Positions 43,430 to 52,290 of a stretch of 64,000 nucleotides of DNA are shown here, one piece after another. The position numbers and the translations under genes were made by a program. This stretch comes from Arthrobacter pascens (GTDB taxonomy: Bacteria > Actinomycetota > Actinomycetes > Actinomycetales > Micrococcaceae), in NCBI RefSeq assembly GCF_030816475.1, contig NZ_JAUSXF010000001.1:372001-436000 (forward strand). Direction: 5' to 3'. The stretch's first letter is position 1; every line of letters starts with the position of its first letter. The notes beneath the pieces are model-generated. The model was not told the origin of the DNA, did not search any database, and saw only the letters and a program-made list of their open reading frames with translations.

Positions 43430-45463
43430 CTAGGCCGGCGTGACGGTCGCTGCCCCGTGCCGGTCGACGTCCACAGTGAACGATCTGCCGCCTGCCTGCA
43501 GCCCTTCGAAAGTGCAGGCACCGAAAGGTACCGGGACAGTTGCCGTCACGTCCGGAAGCTGCCCGGGACCTTGCGGGGTCAGTCCCAGTGTTGCGAGCAT
43601 CACGGGAATCGCGGAAGCTGCCGCCCAAGCCTGCGGGCGGCACGACGCTGGATAGGGCTGGGGTCCGCCCTGGGCTGAGCTGTGACCGGAAAACAGCTCG
43701 GGCAACCGGTAGTCGAAGATTTCCGCTGCGTCCGTCAGTCCGGCAGCCAAAAGTGCTGCTTCCTCGGCGTAGCCTGCCTTTGTCAGGCCTTCCAGGGTCA
43801 ATGCCGTGTCATGGGCCCAGACGGAACCTGAGTGGTAGCGCAGGGGCCAATATCCGCCGTTGCCGGTGTCCAGGGTCCTGACACCGTACCCGGAAAACAG
43901 TGTGGGGTGCATGATCCTGCGGGCCACGAGTTCACTTTCCTCCTCATTGAGGATGCCGGTGCCCAGCAGGTGGCCCATATTGCTCGCGACTCCGTCCACT
44001 GCGCGCTTGTCCACGTCCAGGGCTATGGCCGGGTAGGCGCCGAGGTCGTCCCGGCACCAGAACGCGGTGCGGAATTTTCCGGCCAAATCCGCTGCGTAGG
44101 TTCGCCATTCCTCCGCGCCGTTGCGTCCGAACGCTTCGAGCAGATCCGCTGCGTTGATAGCCGCCTGGTAGGCATAGCCCTGCACTTCTGCCAGTGCGAT
44201 AGGGCCTGTGGCCAGCGAGCCGTCGTTCCAGCGGATGGAGTCGGCGCTGTCTTTCCATCCCTGATTGGCCAGCCCGTATCCTGTCTCGTCAATGTACTCA
44301 AGGAACCCGTCGCCGTCGGGGTCCGCCCAATCGCGCAGCCACACCAATGCCTCTTCCAGATTGGGCATCAGGTCCTTGACTTCCTCCTTCGGCATGCCCC
44401 ATTTCCAGGCGTCGTGGAGGAGGGAAATCCAGAGCAGGGTGGCGTCCACTGTTCCGTAATACACAGGCGGAAGGCGTAGTTCACCGTTGCTGGCGTCCGA
44501 GGGCATCCGCAGCTCGCCGCGGCGGACTTCGTGGAGGATCTTCCCCGGTTGTTCGGCAGTTGCGGGGTAGCTCTTTGTCCCCTGGCGGGCTGCGAGGGTC
44601 CGCAGCGTCCCGGCCGCCAGCGACGGGTCCACGGGAAGAAGCATCCGGGCGGCGATCAGGGAGTCCCGGCCGAAGAGGGTGAAGAACCACGGAGCCCCGG
44701 CGGCCAGGAAAACATCCTGGGGTGAGCCGACGGCGGACATCCGAAGTCCCTCGAGGTCCCCGAGTGCCCGTTCTGCCAGGGCCGTCAGGCGGCGGTCGTC
44801 GGCCCGGACGCGAAACGGTGCGCGAGCGGCCCGGGCGCCGGCGATGAAGGGGGCAAGGCTGTCCTCCGCCTGCACCTCCCAACCCACGCGGGCCGTACCG
44901 CGGGCAGGGATGACCACTTCCCACCTGAGGCGAAGCCGGCTGTCGTCCTGTTCCACCAAGGCGCCGGGCGCGCTGACCAGGGAGGTCACGCCTTCCTCGG
45001 CTGCCTGCCAAACGGCCCCACGGACTACCGGGCGGACAGGGTGGGCCCGGCCGCCGGCTTTGACCGATTCCAACGGTGAAAAGTCGGAGCCTAGGTCCAT
45101 CTGGATCAGCGCAGTGACGTCCTTGCTCAGGTCGGACCGGAGGATGATTACCTCGCTGACCCGATCGGTGAGGGCCCTGCGTCGACGGGTCAGGCTGACC
45201 AGCGGATCAGGGTTCTCACTTCCGAGGGTGCGGACAAGGGCCTGGAAGGAAACGACAGAACCCTGTACCTGGCTTGAGCCAACAGGTTCGGGCTCCTGGC
45301 CGTTGACAGTGAGGACAGCCTCGTCGATGACCCTTGTATCCGCGCAGTAGATCCCCTGGACTCCGCCGCTGCGCCGCAACTGCCCGTCATGGCCTGACCA
45401 GACCTGCATGGGTGCGGCCAGGAGCACATTCAGGTCATGGAGGAAGGGCTGCCGGTTGTTCAT
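43430..45463 (-). CDS. Glycogen debranching-type (amylo-alpha-1,6-glucosidase-like) enzyme
   Basis: A 677-residue cytosolic protein. An N-terminal beta domain (GGVQGIYCADTRVID near residue 33) precedes an (alpha/alpha)6-barrel with WFFTLFGRDSLIAARMLL, SYPATAEQPGKILHEVRRGE and GSVWAHDTALTLEGL, the pattern of bacterial debranching enzymes and related GH15-like/GH100-like proteins. The ATG at 45463 follows AAGGAG; the frame is open further but without support. It diverges from a LacI gene, with TTTGA/TCAAA operators in the 370-base gap. True substrate may be an alpha-glucan or another oligosaccharide. Confidence 0.8.
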   Translation of the reverse strand: MNNRQPFLHDLNVLLAAPMQVWSGHDGQLRRSGGVQGIYCADTRVIDEAVLTVNGQEPEPVGSSQVQGSVVSFQALVRTLGSENPDPLVSLTRRRRALTDRVSEVIILRSDLSKDVTALIQMDLGSDFSPLESVKAGGRAHPVRPVVRGAVWQAAEEGVTSLVSAPGALVEQDDSRLRLRWEVVIPARGTARVGWEVQAEDSLAPFIAGARAARAPFRVRADDRRLTALAERALGDLEGLRMSAVGSPQDVFLAAGAPWFFTLFGRDSLIAARMLLPVDPSLAAGTLRTLAARQGTKSYPATAEQPGKILHEVRRGELRMPSDASNGELRLPPVYYGTVDATLLWISLLHDAWKWGMPKEEVKDLMPNLEEALVWLRDWADPDGDGFLEYIDETGYGLANQGWKDSADSIRWNDGSLATGPIALAEVQGYAYQAAINAADLLEAFGRNGAEEWRTYAADLAGKFRTAFWCRDDLGAYPAIALDVDKRAVDGVASNMGHLLGTGILNEEESELVARRIMHPTLFSGYGVRTLDTGNGGYWPLRYHSGSVWAHDTALTLEGLTKAGYAEEAALLAAGLTDAAEIFDYRLPELFSGHSSAQGGPQPYPASCRPQAWAAASAIPVMLATLGLTPQGPGQLPDVTATVPVPFGACTFEGLQAGGRSFTVDVDRHGAATVTPA

Positions 45464-45622
45464 TGATACTCCTTGGCCGCAAGCGCGGAAATTTGCTTTG
45501 GGCACTGCACGTGGGCGGTTGAAAAATTGCTGGGCAAAGCGAAGGGGGATTCCTCGCTGACCAATCTCTGCGGCTGCGGACCTACCGGTCACCAAGTTCG
45601 AATACATACCGTCGCAGCCGGC

Positions 45623-45778
45623 ATTTGATCGTTCAAATCTTTGCAGTAATCGTTGATGGGTTCAAGCTCTCCTTGTCATTGCAGGAGCGTTTGGTGGAAC
45701 CCCAAGCCCGCGGCATCCCGTCACTGAGAGAGCGCCGCGGTGTCATACACTGAGGAAAAATCCGCGTTGATCGTTCAA
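45623..45778. promoter_or_regulatory. Two LacI-type operators in a divergent promoter region
   Basis: ATTTGATCGTTCAAAT (45623-45638, perfect TTTGA/TCAAA arms) and TTGATCGTTCAA (45767-45778) share the core TTGATCGTTCAA. They lie in the gap between the debranching-type gene (leftward) and the LacI gene (rightward). They are the likely sites of that LacI protein and would control both directions. Nothing else coding is seen in this 370-base gap. Confidence 0.7.
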
Positions 45779-45831
45779 ATGATCGGGCCGGACAAACAGT
45801 TGATGGATCAGCTAGGAAGAGGGGAGGATCG

Positions 45832-46923
45832 ATGGGTTCCCGGCCCACTCTGGCAAGTCTTGCGCAGCAGCTCGGCGTGTCACGGCAGACTATTTCGAAC
45901 GCCATCAACTCGCCCGAGCGTGTCAGTCCACCCACGCTCGAACGGGTCACGGAGCTGATTGCCGCATCGGGCTACCGTCCGAATACGGCCGCCAGGCAGT
46001 TGCGTACGCGCCGTTCCCGGAACCTTGGGTACCGGCTCTTTCCGTCAGCGGACGGCATTAACGGAGCCATCATGGACAGGTTCCTTCACGCCCTCACCGG
46101 GAGCCTGCAACAGCACGGTTATCGGGTTACCGTCTTTGCCGTCCCTGACGACGACGCCGAAATCCAGGCATACGGGGAGCTGCTGGAGACTTCCGATCTT
46201 GACGGGTTCATCCTTGCGGACACACGCCAGGATGATCCGCGGACGCGCTGGCTCATGGACCGGGGAGTCCCGTTTGTCACGTTCGGGCGGCCCTGGACCG
46301 CCGACAATGAGTCCTGTCCCCACGCCTGGGTGGATGTGGACGGCCAGGCGGGGACTGCGGAAGCCACAAGCTATCTGTTGGGCAAGGGCCACCGCCGCAT
46401 CGGCTTCCTTGGCTGGCCGGAAGGACCGGATCTGCCGCGAGAACGCCCGGCAGGTTATGAACTAGGACGCGACCGCCGGGAAGGCTGGAAGAAGGCGCTT
46501 TCTCCCCATCTGGACCCGGGAGAACTGGATTCGCTCTTCGTGGGAGTCCCTGACAGCATCCGCGAAGGCGCAGCAGGGGCGCTGGCCCTGCTTGCCAACG
46601 GCGCCACGGCCATAGTCTGTGCCAGCGATTCCTTGGCACTCGGGGCATCGGAACAGCTTCGCGCCGCATTTCCGGAGAAGGTCCCTGCGGTTATCGGCTT
46701 CGACGACACCCCTGTCGCTGCCGCGCTGGGGATGAGCAGCATCTCCCAGCCTGTGGAAGATGCGGCAGGCAGGGTAGTGGACATCATGCGTTCCATCCTG
46801 GACGGCACCCGAATCCTGGACAGTACAAAGGACCAGACGGGGAGGGCCCAGCACATACTTCTTCCCTCGCGGCTCGTGCTGCGGGACGGGGCAGGACCGC
46901 TGGCCACCCCTTCAGCACCATAG
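45832..46923 (+). CDS. LacI-family repressor of the debranching-type gene
   Basis: A 363-residue regulator: HTH RPTLASLAQQLGVSRQTISN, hinge NTAARQLRTRRSRN, and an effector domain ending PVAAALGMSSISQPVEDAAG. The ATG follows GGGGAGGATC, a strong site. It diverges from the debranching-type enzyme with two TTGATCGTTCAA operators between, so control of that gene and itself is likely. Confidence 0.88.
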   Translation: MGSRPTLASLAQQLGVSRQTISNAINSPERVSPPTLERVTELIAASGYRPNTAARQLRTRRSRNLGYRLFPSADGINGAIMDRFLHALTGSLQQHGYRVTVFAVPDDDAEIQAYGELLETSDLDGFILADTRQDDPRTRWLMDRGVPFVTFGRPWTADNESCPHAWVDVDGQAGTAEATSYLLGKGHRRIGFLGWPEGPDLPRERPAGYELGRDRREGWKKALSPHLDPGELDSLFVGVPDSIREGAAGALALLANGATAIVCASDSLALGASEQLRAAFPEKVPAVIGFDDTPVAAALGMSSISQPVEDAAGRVVDIMRSILDGTRILDSTKDQTGRAQHILLPSRLVLRDGAGPLATPSAP

Positions 46924-47101
46924 GCACCACCCCGCCTCGAAGCGAGGACCGCACCTCTCCTTGCCGGGGATAACAAGTACGTTAGGAAACGTGCATCGTA
47001 CTGGCTGAGGACTATGCTGAAAGAGGCAGGTGGTTCTCTGCGCGACTGTTTCTCCAGGCGTCCCGAGGCTCGTTGGCCGGACACTGACGGAGGAGCAAAT
47101 C

Positions 47102-47821
47102 ATGGAGCAAAATCTTCCCCTTGATGAACTCTCGACTGTTCTTGGCAGGATCCAAGGCCTGCTGCTGACGGAAGAGAAAGTAGACAGGGCGGTGCACCTC
47201 CTGGCCCGCGCCATCAAGGATTCGATTCCGGGAACCATCGGCGCCGGCGTGTCACTTCTTGATTCCCGGGGCCGGCGGACAAGCGCCGGCTTCACCGACG
47301 CCATCGTCGAGCGGGCTGATGCTCTCCAGTATGAGCTGGGGCAGGGCCCGTGCCTGACTGCATGGGCGGCCGAGGAAACCGTGGTGGTGGACGATGTGCT
47401 GACCGATCCACGCTGGCCGGAATGGAGCGCGGCAGTGTCGTCCTTGCCCATCCGTTCGGTCATCAGCACGCCGCTTATCACCGGGAAGGAGAGCCTCGGC
47501 GCGCTGAAGGTCTATGCCGCTCTGCCCTCTGCCTACGAACCAGGCGCGGGCCGGCGGCTGGAGCTATTTGCCGGGCCCGCGGCCACATTGCTGTCCCACA
47601 TCCAAAGCAGCGAGGTGCCACGCCGTATCAGCGAGAGCCTTCAATCCGCCCTGTACAGCCGGGACGTGGTCAACAGGGCCTGCGGGGTTTTGATGGAACG
47701 GCAGAGCCTCAACCACGACGACGCCTTGCAGGAGCTGATCCGCGAGGCCCGGGACACAGGCAGGCCGCTGCGGCAGGTCAGCGCTGACGTGATAGCCGGG
47801 ACGCCGGCCGACCGGAACTGA
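47102..47821 (+). CDS. GAF-ANTAR regulator
   Basis: A 239-residue cytosolic protein. A GAF sensor domain spans about residues 20-165 (GAGVSLLDSRGRRTSAGFTD; GQGPCLTAW), followed by an ANTAR RNA-binding domain at the C-terminus (SRDVVNRACGVLMERQSLNH; DALQELIREARDTGR). ANTAR proteins prevent termination at paired hairpins in target leaders. ATG 47102 is preceded by GGAGGAG. The small gene at 47834 follows after 12 bases. The GAF ligand is unknown. Confidence 0.88.
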   Translation: MEQNLPLDELSTVLGRIQGLLLTEEKVDRAVHLLARAIKDSIPGTIGAGVSLLDSRGRRTSAGFTDAIVERADALQYELGQGPCLTAWAAEETVVVDDVLTDPRWPEWSAAVSSLPIRSVISTPLITGKESLGALKVYAALPSAYEPGAGRRLELFAGPAATLLSHIQSSEVPRRISESLQSALYSRDVVNRACGVLMERQSLNHDDALQELIREARDTGRPLRQVSADVIAGTPADRN

Positions 47822-47833
47822 AGGCGTAGCGCG

Positions 47834-48256
47834 ATGGGCTTTGACCCCCACGAACCCGAACAGCGGCGACGACTCCGGGCGGCGCTGAAAGCCTCTGACG
47901 TCAGCATCGGAGAGCTGTGGCTGAACTATTTCAGCATCGGCGGCGCGGTGGGCGAATACGAGGTCGAGGCATATCTGCAGGGTCTACTGTCGCTTCCCGA
48001 GACTCAACGGGACTTGCTGGCCATGGCGGCCAACGAACTCATCGACAGGGTTCCGCGGATCCACGCACCCTACTCCGATGACTTGACCACCTCCGATGAC
48101 CTGACGACGGAAGCCGAGCATGGTCCTGACATGGACGACCAGCAATCGGCCAACCAGGAAAGCGCCAGTCAGGAAAGGGCCGGCCAGGAGAACGCCGACC
48201 AGGGTCGTAGCCAGTCAGCCAGCGACAACATACCGGGCGAGGAAGAACCCGGCTGA
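47834..48256 (+). CDS. Hypothetical protein with repeat-like polar tail
   Basis: A 140-residue protein. Residues 1-80 are helical (LKASDVSIGELWLNYFSIGG; LLSLPETQRDLLAMAANELI), and the last 50 are low-complexity, with repeated QESA, QERAGQENADQ and SQSAS units that look disordered. It is 12 bases after the GAF-ANTAR gene and should be in the same transcript. No known domain; the conserved WLNYFSIGG part may bind a partner. Confidence 0.6.
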   Translation: MGFDPHEPEQRRRLRAALKASDVSIGELWLNYFSIGGAVGEYEVEAYLQGLLSLPETQRDLLAMAANELIDRVPRIHAPYSDDLTTSDDLTTEAEHGPDMDDQQSANQESASQERAGQENADQGRSQSASDNIPGEEEPG

Positions 48257-48294
48257 GACCCCTCCGGCAGGGAACGTCCGGGAGGTGCGGGCGG

Positions 48295-49326
48295 TCAGCC
48301 GACGGCGGCGGTGGACTCCCGGAGGATGAGTTCGGGTTTGACGGTGGATGAGCCGGGCGGGGTTCCCGTTTCGACGGTCGCCGCCAGCAGGGTGAAGGCC
48401 CTGGCGCCCAGATCCTGGAAATCCTGCCGCACGGTGGTCAGGGCAGGGCGCCACAAGGCTACGTGCGGCTGGTCATCGAAGCCCACTACGGAGACGTCCT
48501 CAGGGACACGCCGGCCGCTGTCCAGAAGGGCGCGGATCACGCCGATGGCAACGTCATCGTTTCCACAAAACACGGCCGTCACGTCCTCATTGGCGGCGAG
48601 TTCCTGTCCTACCCGGTAACCACTGGCCGGTTCCCAGGTAGCATGCAGCACGGGCGGGATGGTGGCGCCTGCGGCAGTCAGGGCGGCCCGCCAGCCGTCG
48701 GTGCGGCCTGAATGCTTGCCCATCGTGGGGACGGAGACGTGGTGGACCGTTTTGTGCCCAAGCGACAGCAAGTGGTTCGTGGCGTCCTTGCCTGCTCCGC
48801 GCTCGTCCAGCAGGGCACCTGTCTTGCCCGTGCGCCTGGTCCCCCCACCGGCCACCACCAGCGGGATGGAAGAGGGAAAGGCCTTGACGGCGGCCAGCCC
48901 GGGGCGGTCGAACTCCAGGATGATCACGCCGGCCACGGGCTGGGACAGGACAAGGTCGATGGCGGCGTTGACGGCTTCGTCGTCGTCGGACTCAACGACC
49001 GCGATGATGACTGACATGCCTGACTGCCGCGCGGCCTTTTCGATGCCTTCGATCGTCTTGGCGTAGCCGTAGTTGGATGTACCGCCTGTCAGGACCGCCA
49101 CCATCGAGCGCTTGCCGGACCGGGTGGCCCGCGCTGCGCCGTTGGGCCGATAGCCGAGTTCCGCGACGGCTTTCATCACGCGGTCGCGCAGTTCCGGTGC
49201 CACGAATTTGCTGCTGGTCAGGACACGCGAGACGGTCGGCACGGACACGCCCGCGGCCTTCGCGACGTCGCTAAGCACAGGCACTTTCTGCCTCAGGGGA
49301 GGGGCCGGTTCCTTGGTCACCTTCAC
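48295..49326 (-). CDS. LacI-family repressor of the GH43 locus
   Basis: A 343-residue regulator: HTH PVLSDVAKAAGVSVPTVSRV, hinge PNGAARATRSGKRS, effector domain with GFDDQPHVALWRP near the end. The GTG start at 49326 has no obvious leader. It is 71 bases downstream of the GH43 gene on the same strand, so it may be in that operon and also respond to its sugar. A LacI-like site at 49374-49386 and a clear one upstream of the operon at 52171 are candidates for its targets. Confidence 0.85.
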   Translation of the reverse strand: MKVTKEPAPPLRQKVPVLSDVAKAAGVSVPTVSRVLTSSKFVAPELRDRVMKAVAELGYRPNGAARATRSGKRSMVAVLTGGTSNYGYAKTIEGIEKAARQSGMSVIIAVVESDDDEAVNAAIDLVLSQPVAGVIILEFDRPGLAAVKAFPSSIPLVVAGGGTRRTGKTGALLDERGAGKDATNHLLSLGHKTVHHVSVPTMGKHSGRTDGWRAALTAAGATIPPVLHATWEPASGYRVGQELAANEDVTAVFCGNDDVAIGVIRALLDSGRRVPEDVSVVGFDDQPHVALWRPALTTVRQDFQDLGARAFTLLAATVETGTPPGSSTVKPELILRESTAAVG

Positions 49327-49373
49327 AGCGTAATCCCAAATACTGCCGAAGCCGGACCGGCGTGCTGCCTACG

Positions 49374-49386
49374 GGTAATCGTTTTC
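49374..49386. promoter_or_regulatory. Weak LacI-type operator
   Basis: GGTAATCGTTTTC lies between the LacI start and the end of the GH43 gene. It fits the general LacI pattern of A/T arms around CG but is not a full palindrome. It may be an autoregulatory half site. Confidence 0.35.
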
Positions 49387-49397
49387 ATCTGAGCTGC

Positions 49398-51083
49398 CTA
49401 GTCTGTCCGGTAGTGGAAATCCGTGAAATCCGCGGTGAAGCTCCGGTCTCGCAGGTCCTGTGCGGCAACACCGACGAAGGCGCCGGTGAACCTCAGGCTC
49501 CCACCGTGGTCATCGGACAGCTGGAGGGCGTCCAGTTCCGGTCCGATGAAGCGGGGCGGCTCGCTGCCCTGGCTCCAGGAGAAGCGGAGGCGGGCCCCAT
49601 CCAGGGACCCCTCCAGCCGGACCGGAAGCCCGGGGTCCAGCACCACGGCCCCGTGTGACTGCAGCCCCGTCAGCGGATCCTTTTCGAAGACCTCAAGGAT
49701 CTGCTCCACCGGGGCGTCGCCGGGAATGAGCTCCCCGCCCACTTCACGAACAGTGGTTCTGAGGTAAAAGTAGCTTGCGGTGTTGTAGTAGAAGATGAGT
49801 CCCGCGCTTTGCGTGAAGTTTGCGGGCCGCGCCTCAACGGTGACAGCTGCCGTGACGGCGGGACCGGTCAGCCGCCTCGCTATCAGGGACTGCTCAAACA
49901 GGGAATCCGTGCTGTGCCGGCCACGGAGCCTTAGCCAGCCGGGACGGTCAGAGAGACTGGCCCAGTTCGCATCGGCCGGGTGGCGGAGCGTGCTCCAGGG
50001 CCAGCCGACAGTCAGCCGGCCGTCGCCGGCCGGGTGACCCGGGGTGAAGCCGCCGAAGCCGCCGGCATCATCGGCTCGCACGGCACGCGGGCGAGTAGCG
50101 GCTGCCGGAACCCGGGCATCGGCGGTGGCGGAAGCATCGCCGTCGGACGCCGCAGCCTTGACCGTAAGGGCAGGGGACCACCCTCCCTGCTCGAGCCGGA
50201 GCCAGCCGTCGTCTGTCAGCCGGAGACGCTGAATACACGTCTCACGGCCAAGCACCGAATACTGCCTGCCGTTCTTTTCACTCCAGCGGCTGGCCAGGTG
50301 CGCCAGGAACATTTGACCGTGGGCGTCTACGGCGATCTCACCATGGCCTGCCTTTTGCAGCTCATGGGAGGCGTCATCGCGGGTGGTGAGCACGGGGCCG
50401 TGAGGGTCGGGTTCATACGGACCGAACAGATCATCCGCCCGCATCATGGCGATTCCGTGGTTCTGCCCGGTGCCGCCTTCGGCCAGCATCAGGAAGAACT
50501 TGCCTGCGAAGGTGTAGAGGTTCGGCCCCTCAATGAGCACGGACCGGCGGTGGATGATCTGTGGTTCCCCGACGGTGGCGGTGCCGGCCGGGTTCAGCTC
50601 CTGGAGGTTAATGCCGGCGAAGCCGCCGCGGCCTGTCGGCCGGTGGTCCCACTCCATGTTGAGCAGCCAGTGGCGGCCCTCGTGATGGAATATCGAAGGA
50701 TCGAATCCTGTGGTGGTAACACGGGCTGGCGCGGACCACGGCCCGGCCACGTCTGCGGAGCGCGTGATGTAAGTGTCCATGTCCTTGTGTGGCCCGCCGA
50801 ACCCCCGGACCACTGTGAAGACCAGCCAGAAGCTCCCGTCGCTCCAGCTCAGCGACGGCGCCCAGATAGCCCCGGAATCCTGCAGCCCGCGCAGATCGAG
50901 CAGGGCGTCAGGCCCCGAAAACGAACCTGCAAATTCCCAGTCCACAAGATTCCGTGACCGGTGGATGGGGATCGTGGGGTACCACTCGAACGAGCTGTTG
51001 GCGAGGTAGAACCATTCGCCCACGCGAATCAGGGACGGGTCCGGGGAGAAGCCCGGGAGGACCGGGTTGGTGAGCAGGGTCAT
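49398..51083 (-). CDS. GH43 beta-xylosidase/arabinofuranosidase
   Basis: A 561-residue five-bladed propeller enzyme with a C-terminal beta-sandwich. The catalytic base Asp15 is in FSPDPS, the pKa-modulating Asp128 in GFDPSIF, and the acid Glu185 in IEGPNLY. No signal peptide is present, so it hydrolyses imported xylo- or arabino-oligosaccharides. The start ATG overlaps the last codons of the 2-hydroxyacid dehydrogenase gene by four bases. The two form an operon with the LacI gene beyond. Confidence 0.85.
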   Translation of the reverse strand: MTLLTNPVLPGFSPDPSLIRVGEWFYLANSSFEWYPTIPIHRSRNLVDWEFAGSFSGPDALLDLRGLQDSGAIWAPSLSWSDGSFWLVFTVVRGFGGPHKDMDTYITRSADVAGPWSAPARVTTTGFDPSIFHHEGRHWLLNMEWDHRPTGRGGFAGINLQELNPAGTATVGEPQIIHRRSVLIEGPNLYTFAGKFFLMLAEGGTGQNHGIAMMRADDLFGPYEPDPHGPVLTTRDDASHELQKAGHGEIAVDAHGQMFLAHLASRWSEKNGRQYSVLGRETCIQRLRLTDDGWLRLEQGGWSPALTVKAAASDGDASATADARVPAAATRPRAVRADDAGGFGGFTPGHPAGDGRLTVGWPWSTLRHPADANWASLSDRPGWLRLRGRHSTDSLFEQSLIARRLTGPAVTAAVTVEARPANFTQSAGLIFYYNTASYFYLRTTVREVGGELIPGDAPVEQILEVFEKDPLTGLQSHGAVVLDPGLPVRLEGSLDGARLRFSWSQGSEPPRFIGPELDALQLSDDHGGSLRFTGAFVGVAAQDLRDRSFTADFTDFHYRTD

Positions 51084-52141
51084 GGGATGGTCTCCAGGTG
51101 GGGCTGTATGGCGGGCATCGACCCCAGCGGTTCAGGATGTTCGAAGGGCTTGCCGGCGATGTATCGCTCCAGCTCGGACACCACATGGTCACCCATGCGC
51201 AGCAGTTCCGTTCCCATCGAGCCGGCGATGTGCGGGGTCAGGATGACATTCGGGAGATCATAGAAGACGTGCCCGGCGGGCAGCACATCCGGCATCGCGA
51301 CGTCCAGAATGGCGTTGATGCGGCCGGAAACAAGCTCGGCTTCAAGTGCTGGCTGATCCAGGATTTCTCCCCTGGCTGTGTTCATCACGGTCGCTCCGGT
51401 CCGAAGCAGCCCCAACTCACGGGCGCCGATCATCCCGGTGGTTTCAGGAGTCACCGGCACATGGAGGGAAACCACATCGCTGCGGGACATCAGGGCATCG
51501 AGGGGAACCAGCTTCGTACCCAGGGAAAGGGCGGCATTTTCGTCCAGGTAGGGGTCATAGATGAGGACCTCGAGGTGGAATGGCTGCAGAAACCGCGCGA
51601 CGTTCCGGCCGATGCGGGAGGCACCCACGAGCCCCACGGTCTTTCGGTAGTTGCCCGCGGCCGGATATTCGGCTTCGCGGTCCACAAAGCCGCGCCGCGT
51701 CCGGTAAAGATTCGCAGCCTCGAATGCCTGCTTGTTGGCAAGGAGAATCATGGCCAGGGTGTACTCCGCCACCGGGATGCCATTGGCTTCGCCGGCATTG
51801 GAAGCCGTGATGGTCCGTCCCCGGGGGATGGGCGGCATCTTGTCCGCGACGACCCCGCCTGCGTGGATGACAGCCTTGAGGTTCACCGCGCGTGCCAGGA
51901 TCTCGGGCGTGAGGGCGGGGCAGCCCCAGCCGGTGACCAGTACTTCGACGCCGGGCAGCAGCTCCTGGGCTTCGGCGGAGGAAAAGTCTTCGAAAACCGG
52001 TCCCCTGAGATCGGCAAGATGCCTCAGGTGCCCCTGCGCTTCCGGCGACAGCAGCTGGCCGAACAGATCTGGTGGAGACATGACAGCCATCGCGGCAGGG
52101 CGGTGCTCCGGGGGAACTGGGGTGTGGAGGGTCATTCTCAC
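51080..52141 (-). CDS. D-isomer-specific 2-hydroxyacid dehydrogenase
   Basis: A 353-residue NAD-binding oxidoreductase. The Rossmann motif is GLVGASRIG, and the catalytic Arg, Glu and His occur in NTARGEILDQPALE and TPHIAGSMG; VVSLHVPVTPETTGMI is the family spacer. It is most like phosphoglycerate dehydrogenase or hydroxypyruvate reductases. The stop overlaps the start of the GH43 gene, so a role in the same sugar pathway is likely. GTG 52141 or the ATG two codons on may be the start. An AACGTT operator lies 30 bases upstream. Confidence 0.85.
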   Translation of the reverse strand: MRMTLHTPVPPEHRPAAMAVMSPPDLFGQLLSPEAQGHLRHLADLRGPVFEDFSSAEAQELLPGVEVLVTGWGCPALTPEILARAVNLKAVIHAGGVVADKMPPIPRGRTITASNAGEANGIPVAEYTLAMILLANKQAFEAANLYRTRRGFVDREAEYPAAGNYRKTVGLVGASRIGRNVARFLQPFHLEVLIYDPYLDENAALSLGTKLVPLDALMSRSDVVSLHVPVTPETTGMIGARELGLLRTGATVMNTARGEILDQPALEAELVSGRINAILDVAMPDVLPAGHVFYDLPNVILTPHIAGSMGTELLRMGDHVVSELERYIAGKPFEHPEPLGSMPAIQPHLETIP

Positions 52142-52170
52142 TGTTTCGTTCGATGATGACTAGCTAGCTA

Positions 52171-52184
52171 GGAAAACGTTATCC
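52171..52184. promoter_or_regulatory. LacI-type operator of the GH43 operon
   Basis: GGAAAACGTTATCC lies 30 bases upstream of the dehydrogenase start. It differs at one base from the perfect palindrome at 35091-35104 near the alpha-galactosidase. Location and AACGTT core suit repression by the LacI protein encoded at 48295-49326. Confidence 0.6.
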
Positions 52185-52290
52185 CCATCATGCGTTATGT
52201 GCCGCTTACAGTCAACAGACGGCGCAGCAAGTGACGTGAATCCGGGTTCACGACCCTCCGGAGAATCACGGTGCCCGATAGCATGGCCGG

